Both the position numbers and the translations under genes were made by a program. The notes below the pieces were generated by a model. That model was not told the DNA's origin. It saw only the letters and a list, made by a program, of their open reading frames with translations, and made no database searches. Below, piece by piece: positions 10,354 through 21,307 of a DNA stretch of 64,000 bases. The stretch spans positions 39,429,577-39,493,576 of the forward strand of contig NC_088873.1 in assembly GCF_032884065.1 (NCBI RefSeq). The letters are read 5' to 3'. Source of the DNA: Artemia franciscana (Eukaryota; Arthropoda; Branchiopoda; Anostraca; Artemiidae). Position 1 is the stretch's first letter; every line of letters begins with the position of its first letter.

Positions 10354-11955
10354 ACAAGTTTTTTTAACTGAAAGTAAGGAAAAAACGAAAAGAAATTACT
10401 CCGTATATGAAAAGGGCTTTTCCTCCTCAACGCCCCGCTCTTTACGCTAAAGTTTGACTCTTTCTCTTAACTCCACTTTTTAAAACAGTAAAAAAAAAAA
10501 TTAGCATAAAGAGCGGGGCGTTGAGGAGGAAAAGCCCCTTTCATTTATGGAGTAATTTCTGTTCGTTTTAAGTTTTAATGTCGCTCCTTACTTTCAGTTG
10601 AAAAAACTTGTTTTTTTATTTAATTTCTAGACGTTTTTGAATTAATGCATGTTTTGATCTTGGCTCTCCGCACATAAATAATTAAAACGAAACTTGCATA
10701 TTAATTTTTTTTTGGATAAATGGCTTTCTGAAAGTTTTAATCGGAAGATTTTGAGAAAAAAGGAACGAGGGAGGAGGCATAGTTGCCCTCCAGTTTTTTG
10801 ATTACTTAAAAAGGCAACTAGAACTTTTAATTTTTTTAAGAACGTTTTCATTAGTAAAAAAATATACGTAACTTACCAATTAACTTACGTAACGAACTTC
10901 TATATTCGTATGTTTTTATTGCGTATATGATGGGGTTCATGCCTCGTCGATACCTCGCTCTTTGCACTAAAGCTTAAATTTTGTCCCAATTCCTTAATAA
11001 TGACCCCTGAATCACGAAGACCATAGAATTTCCGTTCGTTTTAAGTTTTAATGCTGCTCCTTAGTTTGAGTAGAGAAAACTTTTCATATTTATTTTTTCA
11101 TTGTTTTTTTTTAAATAATGCTAGAAAATCCTGCACCCCCTTCATTGAAATTCTCTTCCCCCATGAGAAATTCCTCCAAGGAAAGATCTTCTTACATAAC
11201 CCCCCCCCTCAACTCCCCCACAAACCAAAAAAATCCCCCTGAAAACGCCTGTACACTTCCCAGTAACCATTACTATATTAAACACAGGTCAAAGTTTGTA
11301 ACTTGCAGCCCCTCCCACGGGGACTGTGGGGGAGTAAGTCGTCCCCAAAGACATAGTTATTAGGTTTTTCGATTAAGGTGAATAAAATGGCTATCTCAGA
11401 ATTTTGATCCGGTGAATTTGGGGGAAAATGAGTGTGGGAGGGGGCCTAGGTGCCCTCCAATTTTTGGTCCCTTAAAAGGGAACTAGAACTTTTAATTTCC
11501 GTTAGAATGAGCCCTCTCGCGACATTCTAGGACCACTGAGTCGATACGATCACCCCTTGGAAAAAAAAAAAACAAATAAACACGCATCCGTGATCTGTCT
11601 TCTGGCAACAAATGCGAAATTCCACATTTTTGTATATAGGAGCTTGAACTTCTACAATAAGATTCTCTGATACGCTGAATCTGATGATGTGAATTTTGTT
11701 AAGATTGTATGAACTTTAGGATTTGTTTCTCCCTATTTTCTAAAAATGAGGCAAATTTTCTCAGGCTCGTAACTTTGAATGGGTATATTTAATTTTGATG
11801 AAATATATATATTTAAAATCAGCGTTAAAATGCAGTCCTTTTGATGTAACTATTGGTATCAAAACTCCATTTTTTAGAGTTTTGGTTACTATTGAGCCGG
11901 GTCGCTCCATACTACAGATCGTTACCACGAACTGTTTGATACTTGTTAATATTCA
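10354..11955 (+). repeat. Repeat family R, copy I, non-coding with hairpin modules
   Basis: The element starts with an inverted repeat of about 100 bp per arm (10354-10453 and 10503-10610; key strings CAACGCCCCGCTCTTTACGC and its complement). A second, weaker inverted module lies near 10900-11060. A unique body follows (AGGTGCCCTCCAATTTTTGG, CACGCATCCGTGATCTGTC), and it ends in GGTCGCTCCATAC and a terminal palindrome around CGTTACCACGAACTG. The same order is found on the minus strand at 25917-27875. No long reading frame or known protein domain is present. The class is unknown; the long inverted repeats suggest a fold-back or MITE-like DNA element. Confidence 0.7.
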
Positions 11956-11979
11956 AACCAGTTTCTGGATGGCTATAAA

Positions 11980-11985
11980 TTTATT
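11980..11985 (-). promoter_or_regulatory. Polyadenylation signal AATAAA of the minus-strand peptide gene
   Basis: AATAAA on the minus strand, 27 bp past the stop codon. The 3' UTR string TTTATCTTTAAAATAAAT is shared with the paralogue at 23.4 kb. Confidence 0.7.
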
Positions 11986-12011
11986 TTAAAGATAAAAATT
12001 ACAAAATAAGT

Positions 12012-12245
12012 TCACCAGTAGCCAAGTCCACGGCCATAGCCATAACCGCCGTAAAAGGGGTTATAAATGCCTCTGTACAATCCAGCCCCGTAAGCTCCAT
12101 AGAGTCCACCGTAACCAAAGCCAAGTCCGGTGCCATAGCCAAAACCATAGCTTGGAAGGAATGATTCACTTCCTTGAATGTCTGTGGCCTCTTTTTTCTC
12201 TTCAGCTGGTGCGCAGAAAGCAATTGCAAAAAGGGCAAGGATAAC
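12012..12245 (-). CDS. Gly/Tyr-rich secreted peptide, exon 2 (paralogue 1)
   Basis: A terminal exon of 77 codons plus stop. It is preceded by a polypyrimidine tract and AG acceptor (CTTTTTTAG) and starts with the second half of a signal peptide (VILALFAIAFCAPA). An acidic/basic spacer EEKKEATDIQGSESFLPSYG follows, then a Gly/Tyr-rich tail with FGYGGLYGAYG and the ending PFYGGYGYGRGLGYW. The mature product is probably a small secreted peptide; Gly/Tyr-rich peptides of this style occur among cuticle and antimicrobial peptides, but I cannot assign a function. It is a clear paralogue of the gene at 21991-23401. No in-frame first exon was found. The best candidate, ATGATGAA at about 12313-12320 with a 52-bp intron, gives the wrong phase, so this copy may be broken or may use a distant first exon. 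Confidence 0.8.
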   Translation of the reverse strand, partial: VILALFAIAFCAPAEEKKEATDIQGSESFLPSYGFGYGTGLGFGYGGLYGAYGAGLYRGIYNPFYGGYGYGRGLGYW

Positions 12246-13015
12246 CTAAAAAAGAGAGATTGATTAGCATTAATATAGATTTTGCCAGATTTTTTACAAT
12301 AAATAAATAAATTCATCATTTTTGCATACACACACATTCATTATATTTTGTTTTCATTCTGTGTCCCTCAATTTTTCATTGTCTTATTGTAGTGGGCAGC
12401 ATAGCAAATAAAACAAACCTGTTCGTTTCCCGAGTAAATACTGTTAGAAAATATCTCATACAACGAAATGGTGAAGTGGGAAACAACTCACATAAATTGT
12501 GGTGTTTATAAGTTGACAATTGCAAGCGTTTTATTTTGGTAGCAATTGTCTTAATGTGAATAAAAAGGTAGATCAGGCTTTAAATCTAAAGGTGTGCTAA
12601 TGGCGTCCTGACCTTTAGCAGACGTTATGGTCTCTACATTTCTTTTTGATTGGCTACTCCTCAGTTTTCCCTGATGTCAATTTGGTTATTTCTAAGCCAA
12701 AGTGATTTTTGTGTTGAGAATTTTGATGTGACACTGTCTCTTTCGCAACGTAAAAAAGGATTTAGAACTAAGAATATCTAATAGTAGTACCCAGATCTTA
12801 CTAAAATTCGGTCTTCAGCGCAGAGCCAGTGATGTTTGGGTTGCGAGATCAGGGTAGCAGCTAGCTAATTTTGGGACCCAAAGGAATATAAATCAGCATA
12901 GCAACTCGGTAGTTATGTTACCGTTTGGAATCCAGTAAGTTTGATTTGAGTCCTGACATTTTTTAAATTGAGCTCTAAGCCGTGGGACAAAATGTTCTCC
13001 AGCACTTTCCTTCGT
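12246..13015. other. Upstream region or intron of paralogue 1, no clear element
   Basis: Lies between exon 2 of the minus-strand peptide gene and the piggyBac insertion. Strong-looking minus-strand donors occur (TTATGTGAGTTG near 12490, TTTTAGTAAGATC near 12800), but neither follows an in-frame ATG. Confidence 0.5.
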
Positions 13016-13019
13016 TTAA

Positions 13020-15658
13020 CCCTTGACAGGCCACTATAAGAACGAATACCAGGAAAAATCTCCAACGTTTCCCATGTGATGTCTAGGTCAGACTATTGAC
13101 AAAAAAGCTTTTGTTTGCATGATTTATTCAAAATTGTCAATTTTAGACCATGTTGTAAAAATACAACAGTAGCCTCTCAAATATATAAAAAAGGGGCTCT
13201 TTCACTTGGTGTGAAAGGCTTTAAAACAATTGCTTTTGGCAGTAAGGCACAGTGGAAGGTCACATTTTTCGCATTCAAAGGTGGTATATCCTGATTTGCA
13301 CTCTTTGCAGCGGCTCTGCTTGTCAGTCTTTTTTGGCCAGTGATCAAGTCCATCAGCTTGAGCAGATATTGCCGGTCGGATTCGGTTACGACTTCGAATG
13401 GGGCTGGGACTTGCTTCGACATCTGCGGATGGTCTACCACGTTTTAGTTGGGGCATCACACGCGCCAAGGCATACAACCCTGCAGCAACTTCAGACCTGA
13501 AGGTTCTCAAGTTCATCGGTTCGTCTCTCCTTAATGTCAGCGCTTTGACGTCTGACCTGAAAAGAAGCCAGCTATTGCAGACTGCTGTGTCAATAAGCCA
13601 CCAGAAGATTCTCATATACCATTTTCGTGTCCGAAGATGAGTTCGGCACATCTCCACCAGCATGTCCGCTAAATCTACGCCACCCATATGACGGTTGTAC
13701 TCATAAACAATGGCTGGCCTTGAAAATTCAACCCTGGATTTATCCTTGACGCTCCAGCGTCTGCACGTATCCTGTGGTGTTATTCCTGCATACGTCGAAG
13801 CCAAGTAAACCATGTTGTTATCTAACCATTTCACTACAATAACGCCGGAATGAATGTCAGTCCTGTAATCTGAAGTTCCTCTCTCTTGTTTCTTCATTTC
13901 ACCATCTGTGAGGGGCGGGCAGCCCTTCAGTCGTGCTTTGTTCAACATACAAATACAAGGAAATCCTTTGATTTTGAGCAAACTCATTAGTTTCAAGCTT
14001 GAAAACCAGTTGTCAAAATAAATCTTGTAGTTCATTTTCTCTGGCAAGGTACTTATCAGACGTAAAACTATGTTGCCTCCAACTCCAAGATCTGGCTCTA
14101 TGTCATCTTCACCAAGAGTGCCCTTCCCTTGATAAACTTCAAAATCATGTACAAAATCTGACACACCAGCTCTTGTGAAAACTTTTATTCCCCACTTCGT
14201 CGGCTTTTTCGGCAGATATTGTCTCAAGCTGCTTCGCCCCTTGAGAGAATCATTTGCTCGTCAATTGAATGGTTTTCTTCGGGAGTGACTTCAAGAAACT
14301 TGGAACGGATATGACCCAGGACAGGTCGAATCTTGTATAGCTTGTCAAATCCTTGTTCTCCAGATTTCTTAGCTTTACTGTTGTCGTTGAAGTGAAGAAA
14401 ACGTTTGATTTTAGCAAATCTTTGTCGGCCCATCTTGTCGGAAATTTTTGGGTATCTGGTAGCTGCTTCCCAGTGCATTCGATAATAGGGAACTTTTATC
14501 ACCCCCAATAATAGAATAATGCTCATGAAAACTTTTAGCTCTTCGACAGTGAGGCAGAGGTTGCATCCCTCAGTTTGAAGTGCAAAGAGGTTACTTTGTT
14601 CAACTATCAGCTCAAGAAGTTCATCGTCAAAGAATTTTTGGAAGTATTTCAGTGGAGTCTCCAAGATGCCTGGAACTTGGCGAGGCTCTCCTTTCCAAGA
14701 CAGATCGACTTTTTTTATTTCTACTTTTCTCCAGCCGAATTTTTCTTGGACTTTCAATTTCTTCTTTGATTTTCCAGTACTTGCTGTTGGTTCTGGTTGC
14801 TGCTGGTGACTGGAGGGTGGAGTTTCCACCGAGTAATCGTCGCTGGGTTCAGTGTTAGCGTCCACGTCATCCTGTTCCAAAAAGAAGTGGGGATTGTCCA
14901 GTAGAGGCAATAAGTCTTCATCAGAATCATCGCAAGATCTTCTGGAGACAGGAAATCTGGATCATTGTCATCATCATCGTCGGACAAGTCCGACAACATG
15001 TCTTCTGGAATGTCAAAAATATACTTGGCGGCCTCTTCTGCATCACTTCGGCGATTTTGAGCTCGTTTTTTCAGTCTGTCGTAAGATTCCGCCATCTAGA
15101 AAGAAAACAAAAATTATTTAACTTCTAAAATATAACATAGATTATTCCTATGGATTCGCTGGTCTATAATAGTAACAACCACAAGCCTAAGAAAAACAAT
15201 ATGTTTTGTTTATTATCGCATAAGCATTTTTGGTACGCGTTATTCGTTTCACAATTTTGAGCTACGATCGTCCGATGTTGTAGTTTTACAACATGAGGAA
15301 ATGTATCTTGCTACTCATCCAAATTCTTGCACACTTTGTGAATTTCAACTACAGTAATTTTAAATTGTATATATTTTATACACATATGACATACAAGGAA
15401 TTTCCCACCTTTTCATTTTATTTCCAGTTTCTGGCTTTAAAAATTGCTCACCTTTTCATTCGTTTTTCTTATCCTTTGGTTTAGTGACTAACTGCGTAGG
15501 CCAGGCGTCACACAGCAGCTCCCCGAAGGCATCAATCGACTGCCATCTTTCAGCAAAATCGAAAGATGTTCCTAAAAACAATATTTTTTTACGGCAAGAT
15601 GTCAGTCTAAGCTCAAAGAGTATAGTTTTGTTTTTCTACAACAATTGTCTCTATAGGG
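13020..15658 (-). mobile_element. piggyBac-like DNA transposon with TTAA borders
   Basis: The element is bounded by TTAA on both sides (13016-13019 and 15659-15662). Its ends read CCCT inward from each border, as in the piggyBac superfamily. Inside the ends lies an inverted pair of 20-bp subterminal palindromes, CATGTTGTAAAAATACAAC near 13149 and its counterpart near 15273-15294. The transposase lies on the minus strand between them. Total length 2.64 kb, normal for the family. The precise ends suggest insertion by the element's own transposase. Confidence 0.85.
13202..15095 (-). pseudogene. piggyBac transposase, two frameshifts
   Basis: The transposase is read in three frames. The N-terminus starts at MAESYDRLKKRAQ (15095), with an acidic stretch of Asp residues as in many piggyBac proteins. 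The frame changes near 14940 and continues through the core (YYRMHWEAATRYPKISD) to SIDEQM, which carries the first catalytic Asp. A second one-base loss near 14247 breaks the frame. The rest (13202-14227) has YFDNWF (second Asp), GGVDLAD (third Asp) and the C-terminal cysteine-rich zinc domain CKECKSGYTTFECEKCDLPLC ending CFKAFHTK at 13202. All DDD residues and the zinc ligands survive, so only the two small frameshifts keep it from reading through. This indicates a fairly recent insertion. Confidence 0.88.
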
Positions 15659-15662
15659 TTAA

Positions 15663-17480
15663 AGAAACCATAGGTAAATTTTATTTTTATGATCTTATAT
15701 TTTGGGTTCTTGGATTTAATGGTATGATGGAGCTTCATTAACGTTGGTGTTCCCAGTTTTATTTCATCATTTTAAACATGCTACTCGATTCCTAGCATGT
15801 TTGTTTTAGCATATAATGATCTCATTTGTGAATATACTGTAATATTACCAATATCACTTTATCGATTTTTTATTGATTTTCCCGAAGACTGTAATGATAA
15901 AAATTTTATTGGGATTACCCTTATTTCTCGGGACGATACCTTCCTTTTAATATATATTATAAGTTTTCTTAATTTCTTAACCTATCGCGGAGAAAAATAT
16001 TGTCACCGTTTGAATCAGAGAATGAAGCGTTTTAATAATAAGATTTAGGACGGGAATCAAATCCTTTGTCTTTATTTCAGGACTGACTTGGTTTGCTGTC
16101 TATATCCTCAGCCTTAATCAGTTGTGCAATGTAAAAAGCTTTCAGTCCTCTGAGTAAGAATTCATCAAGAAAGACATAAATTCCTATAGACATAACTCAT
16201 CATTATATAAAATTTCTATCGACTTAAATTCATCAAGAAAGACATAAGATAGAACCAAGAAGGTATATAGATAGGAGACATATAGACACGTAATAGAGGA
16301 GATGTTATCAGGGGCAGTGGCGTCGATTGAGGCAGGGGCCCAGGGTATATACCCTCAGTAATTTATTCTCTCCCTCGGGCTATTGAAAATCTCTCTTTGT
16401 TTGTAGTTTTGTAAAAAAAAAAAACCTTTTCATGGTATCTCACTGAAAAAATATAGAATACGCCACCCCTTTAGTTTTGGAAGAATACTTACCACTCCTA
16501 AATTCTCTTAAATTGACTTTATTAGTCAAGGGTACCAATTCCCGGAAAGGAGGCAGGGCAGGGGCAAAGATTTGTTTCGTTTTTTAATGAAAATAAAAAA
16601 AAATCGTATTTGTAAATAGAACTTGAGAAGAAGACAAAATAAAAGCAATTTTATCACTCAGGAATTCATATTCAATGTTTTATTCGTCGAGACCTTGAAG
16701 TGCACTCAGATTTTGCATCTAATGGTCAAAGGACTTGAAACACAAAATGTTTTTATCGTGTCCAATAGTTTCATTAAAAATGTAGAAAATGTTCTTCCGG
16801 ATTGCTCAATATGCCTATTGTATTCATTAACAATTCTGGATTGTCTCGGGATTCAAGACGAAACGATTGACAGTTAGTTAATTTGAAAGAGGATGATGTT
16901 CATTCGGAATATTTGAAAAAAAGGAACAACTTAAGGGAAATTAACTAGTAACTTCAATTATCGAACAAGCTTCCCTCCCCTCGCCCTCTAATTTAAGAAT
17001 GTCGGCAAAGATTCTGTCCAATGAAACCAAACATAAATGGTGACCATGTAAGTACAGGCAGAAGACTCGAGGCTTGATCACTTTAACAGTAATGTCAATT
17101 AATGGTGGGAAAAATTTTTGTCCATCCCCTAGATTTTGAAAAATACCTTTTTATTTTGGTATATTCACTTAAAAATGGCTTTGCCTGCTCTTTTCATAGA
17201 ATATTTTGTACTTTCTCTGTGGCTGCTCAATTCTGAATGTAGGAGAATTTTCCGTGGGATGAGTTTTTCGGGTGGAATTTATTCGGGGGGAATATTTTCG
17301 AGGGGGGATTTCTCGGAAGAATTTTCTGAGGGGAACGCTGGCTCCCAGATTGATGTGCGAAAGCTTGTCGACGGCAATGTTTTCATCGTTTCCTTGTTTC
17401 CGCCGGTTGTTTATTAATAAATAACACTTAAGGCTCTTGGCTTTTAGGAAGTTGATATTTTAATCATTGGCTTTTAATCA
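15663..17480. other. Intergenic, mostly unrecognised
   Basis: AT-rich sequence with only short open frames of no recognisable family. One possible MITE lies at 16311-16474. The 93-codon frame at 17136 has a short GGIYSGG-like run, but nothing supports it as a gene. Confidence 0.5.
16311..16474. mobile_element. Possible hAT-like MITE
   Basis: The left end GGGGCAGTGGCGTCGATT and the reverse complement of the right end AAAGGGGTGGCGTATTCT share the GTGGCGT core typical of hAT-type MITE ends. No convincing target duplication was seen. Confidence 0.3.
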
Positions 17481-17562
17481 TTGGCCAATTTAATCATTGG
17501 CCAGTACTTTGACAAATTTATTTTGCCTTAATTCTACCATATCTTTGTTCTGTGTGTTCACA

Positions 17563-18010
17563 TGCAGATCACATAATTTTGATTGCTCAAATCTATTTTG
17601 GTCTTATACTGTGAATATTGTGTGTCTTACCATTGATATATATTTGTATTTGTTTGTGTTCCTATCACCTTCATGTATGCTATTTTCTATCACACTTTTA
17701 TCATGTCAGCACACTTACAGCTCACATAAATTTTACTGGTCCCATATTGTAAATTTAGCCTATTCTTCAAATATTATGAGCCATCTTACTAATGTCTCTT
17801 TATATTTGTTTGAGATCCTATTGCCTTTATGTAGCCTAATTTCTGTCATTGTTTGTCATGCCTTAACACTCACAGCTCATCTTTTCCTGATTGGTGCCAC
17901 ATTATTTGACCCCTTTCTTTGGTTAATATCTGCCATCCCACTGATATTTCTTTTTCTTTGTTTATGATTCCATTACCTTCAAGTGTACTATGGATAGTGT
18001 GTCATTTGTG
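17563..18010 (+). repeat. Three diverged tandem monomers of about 150 bp upstream of LINE A ORF2
   Basis: Units begin near 17563, 17707 and 17861. Each has a CACA..CAGCTCAC-like start and a CCTAT/CATCACCTTCATGTA-like end with a GTCAT close. They immediately precede the ATG of ORF2 and look like 5' UTR monomers. Confidence 0.55.
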
Positions 18011-18020
18011 AAGGTTTTAT

Positions 18021-21000
18021 ATGTCTGAGATAAATATGGGTGATTTCTCTTTCCTTATGAATTCTTCTATTCTTAATTCAGTTATATTTGATCAACCAAG
18101 TAGTGCTGGTAAACAAGAGGCACACATTTTTGACCCTCTCCTTGAATCTATGGTTAGTTCTAGCTGTAATTATCACACCACCATTGATTATTGTGATAAT
18201 ATTATGCCCTCACTCTCTTCAAACAGTTGCTTTAATGTTTTTTGTTTGAATGTGCGTGGGATAAGAGATAAGTGGGACACTCTTAAATCGTATCTGTGGT
18301 CTGATAATTCTTGCCCTTTTGATGTCATAGGCTTGACGGAAACATGGTTATCTGACAGTGATAATTTTACAGCTTATGACATGCATGGTTATATTGCTAT
18401 TCATGTCCCTAGAATGGTAACAAAGTGTTCTGGGGGTATTTCTTTGTTCATAAAATCTAGTATTGAATTTTGTAGAAGATCTGATCTTGAATCCTTGTTT
18501 ACATCGGTGGTGTCTAATAGTAGGACAGTTTATTCTCTTGTTATTGATCTGAAAAGCCAGGTTGCATGTGATACTGTTTGTTTGTTTTATAAGCCCCCTC
18601 CTTTTCCAACACATCTGTTCTGTGATTTGCTTGATCAGCTTTCTGGTGTGGGGACTTTCTCTAAAAAACGGATTTGTGTTTTGGGAGACTTTAATTGTAA
18701 TATGTTAAATGTTGGATCAAATGATGAATGTGACCATCTTTTTGATGTATTTTCTTCTTCTGGGCTACTTCCTTCAATTTTTTTTCCTTCACGCGTTGAC
18801 CCTTCAAGAAATTCTGCCACTTTAATAGATAATATTTTCACTTCTCTTTCTCCTAATTTGAAGTTCTCGTCTGGTCTTGTTTTCACTGATCTTTCTGATC
18901 ACTTCCCTATTTATCTATCACTATCTGTGCCTAAAACAGAGATTACTGTGGATGAGAAAGGCAAGTCTTCTTTTAGAACTTTTACAGATAGAGAAATTTC
19001 TAATTTAATACATAGTCTTCAGAGTAATGATTGGTCTAGTGTTCTTGAAGCTAATGATGCTGATTGTGCAACTAGATTATTTTTGTGTCGTATGGGCACT
19101 CTGTTGGATAAGCATTTTCCTCTTAGAAAGAGGCCAAGGAATTTTACACCTAAATGCCCATGGATGTCTAGAGGTCTGATCAATGCAACCCATATGAAGG
19201 CGTCTTTGTTCAAGGCTGCATGTAAAAGTAAGACACAGGAAGATCTTCTGAAGTATAAACATTACAAAAATGTGCTCACTTCTTCAGTTCGCTTAGCAAA
19301 AAAGCTGTATTTTTCACGTCGAATTAATGAGTGTAAAGGGAATTTGCGCAAGGTTTGGACTGTAATTAATGAAGCTCTCTCCCGTAAGAAACTCAAACAA
19401 TCTTCCCCATCTCTTTATAGGAAAGCTGATGGATCTGTTGTGGATAAAAAATCCTTAGCAAGTGCCTTCAATTCGTATTTCACCACACTTCCCTCAGTTC
19501 TCATTCCACCCCTGAGTAGAGTAAGTTGTTTTCCTATGACAGAGAAGTCTTTTTTCCTTTCCCCATGTAGTACTACTGAGATTTCTATTATTATTTCTCA
19601 ACTTCCAAGTAGTTGTTCAGTTGATAGTTTTGGTTTGAGTAATAATGTCCTTAAAAAAATCAGTCAGTTTGTTTCTCATCCCATCTCACATATAACTAAC
19701 CTCTCTCTTTCTTCTGGTATTTTTCCTCATTTATTTAAAGTTGCTACCGTTGTACCCTTGCATAAAAAAGGTGATTCTTCTCTAATTTCAAATTACAGAC
19801 CTATTTCTCTTCTTCCCGTCATCTCAAAGGTTGTTGAAAAAGTAGTGTATCGTCGACTCTCTTCATTTGTATTTAGTACTAATTCGACTGCTGGAAATCC
19901 TCTCATCACTAACCATCAGTATGGTTTTTGTCCCTCATTCTCTACCTTGCACGCACTTTCTGATGCAACTGAGTTTGTGCGTGTTAATCTGGACAAGGGC
20001 TTGTGTGTTTTGGGTCTATTTCTCGACTTTTCTAAGGCCTTTGATATGGTTGACCACAATGTTCTTCTGTCTAAACTATCTTTATTTGGAGTGCATGGAG
20101 TCCCACTAGAATGGTTTAGGTCCTACCTCTCAGAGAGATCTCAGTATGTTTTGGTTAACTGTACTTCTTCCTCTACTTTGCCTGTATTGAAAGGTGTCCC
20201 ACAAGGCTCTGTGCTTGGTCCACTTTTATTTCTAATTTACATCAATGATCTTGTTGATGGTCTTCATCCCCATGTTCACCCTGTTCTTTTTGCTGATGAC
20301 AGTAACTTTTTCATTGCTGCGGTGGACCTGCCATCTGCCACTTCTATGGCTCAAGGTCTTCTTGATAAAATAAAGGATTGGTGCTGGTCAAATGGTATGG
20401 CTCTTAACAGCCGAAAGAGTGCCATTGTCAACTTCAGGACCCCTTACCGTATGCGAGACGTACAGGAGCCAATCACCCTGACTTTTGGGAATGATATTAT
20501 ACCACAAGCTACTGTGGTGAAATTTCTTGGTGTGTATCTTGACTGTTTTCTTTCTTTCAAACCGCATATAACTCACACCCGTTCCTTAATCCTCCGCCAG
20601 TCTTCAATGTTGCACCGGATTAACTCATTTCTTCCTCCTGATATTATGGTTTCTCTTTATTATGCTTTTATTTATCCTTACCTTTCTTATTGCTGCTCTG
20701 TCTGGGGTAATAATAATAAATCTCTTCTCTGCTCACTTCAAAGAGCCCAAAATAGGGCAGTGAAGGCTACTTTTCTTCTCCCTCGGCTTTACCCTTCCTC
20801 TGATCTTTATAATGATACTGGAATAGCTCCGCTGGATCATATTATAGGTAAAAGTACCCTTTATTTTGCGCATTCTGCTTTTCTAGGTACTCTCCCACCG
20901 CCCCTACAGCAGTTTTTCTCACGGACAGGCTCAGGTAGGTACTTTTCTTCTTTACGTAATTCTCCTCGACGATTTATTTTACCAAAACGATCTTCTACAG

Positions 21001-21116
21001 CAAGCCAGAGGTCTCCAGTATATCAATCAATTCTATTATGGAACTCCATCCCTTCGGATGTCCCTCTTTTTCTTTCTGCAAAGGCATTATTTCGTCGGGT
21101 ATTTCCAATTCAATAA
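18021..21116 (+). CDS. LINE A ORF2: endonuclease and reverse transcriptase, intact
   Basis: An uninterrupted frame of 1031 codons. Residues about 70-310 are an APE-type endonuclease: the Asn in FCLNVRGIRDKW, the Glu in IGLTETWLSD, LFYKPPPFPT, GDFNCNML, and the terminal SDHFPIYL with its catalytic Asp/His. The RT follows from about residue 560: VPLHKKGDSS, NYRPISLLPVISKV, FLDFSKAFDMVDH (first catalytic Asp), GVPQGSVLGPLLF, LFADDSNFF (catalytic DD). The C-terminal part (LPPDIMVSLYY, YCCSVWGN, RAQNRAVKATFLL) is conserved in family B. The product nicks target DNA and reverse-transcribes element RNA. All key residues visible are present, so this copy may still be competent or very young. Confidence 0.92.
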   Translation: MSEINMGDFSFLMNSSILNSVIFDQPSSAGKQEAHIFDPLLESMVSSSCNYHTTIDYCDNIMPSLSSNSCFNVFCLNVRGIRDKWDTLKSYLWSDNSCPFDVIGLTETWLSDSDNFTAYDMHGYIAIHVPRMVTKCSGGISLFIKSSIEFCRRSDLESLFTSVVSNSRTVYSLVIDLKSQVACDTVCLFYKPPPFPTHLFCDLLDQLSGVGTFSKKRICVLGDFNCNMLNVGSNDECDHLFDVFSSSGLLPSIFFPSRVDPSRNSATLIDNIFTSLSPNLKFSSGLVFTDLSDHFPIYLSLSVPKTEITVDEKGKSSFRTFTDREISNLIHSLQSNDWSSVLEANDADCATRLFLCRMGTLLDKHFPLRKRPRNFTPKCPWMSRGLINATHMKASLFKAACKSKTQEDLLKYKHYKNVLTSSVRLAKKLYFSRRINECKGNLRKVWTVINEALSRKKLKQSSPSLYRKADGSVVDKKSLASAFNSYFTTLPSVLIPPLSRVSCFPMTEKSFFLSPCSTTEISIIISQLPSSCSVDSFGLSNNVLKKISQFVSHPISHITNLSLSSGIFPHLFKVATVVPLHKKGDSSLISNYRPISLLPVISKVVEKVVYRRLSSFVFSTNSTAGNPLITNHQYGFCPSFSTLHALSDATEFVRVNLDKGLCVLGLFLDFSKAFDMVDHNVLLSKLSLFGVHGVPLEWFRSYLSERSQYVLVNCTSSSTLPVLKGVPQGSVLGPLLFLIYINDLVDGLHPHVHPVLFADDSNFFIAAVDLPSATSMAQGLLDKIKDWCWSNGMALNSRKSAIVNFRTPYRMRDVQEPITLTFGNDIIPQATVVKFLGVYLDCFLSFKPHITHTRSLILRQSSMLHRINSFLPPDIMVSLYYAFIYPYLSYCCSVWGNNNKSLLCSLQRAQNRAVKATFLLPRLYPSSDLYNDTGIAPLDHIIGKSTLYFAHSAFLGTLPPPLQQFFSRTGSGRYFSSLRNSPRRFILPKRSSTASQRSPVYQSILLWNSIPSDVPLFLSAKALFRRVFPIQ

Positions 21117-21257
21117 TTTTTCTCTCTTTATTAATCCTTTCCTAATTTGTATGTCTATTCTCTTCTTTTAAAATCATTTTCAGCTATATGTTAATCTCCT
21201 TCTAAATCTTCTATCTGTTAAATATCCTATCTATTCAATGTCCTTGTCTTGTTCCAG

Positions 21258-21307
21258 TATTTTTTTTTTCTTGTTTTTTTTTTTGTTTTTTTTTTGTTTT
21301 TTTTTGT
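21258..21307. repeat. T-rich tract in LINE A 3' UTR
   Basis: T runs separated by C and G. In the truncated copy at 57007 the same site is a pure T run of about 50 bp. Confidence 0.85.

Noticed and set aside
11999-12337. 112-codon minus-strand frame over the peptide exon
   Set aside because: It is in a shifted frame. The neighbouring frame gives the conserved peptide shared with the paralogue, and the acceptor AG lies inside this longer frame.
17497-17967. 156-codon hydrophobic frame upstream of LINE A
   Set aside because: Coincides with the three tandem 150-bp monomers; hydrophobic composition follows from T-richness.
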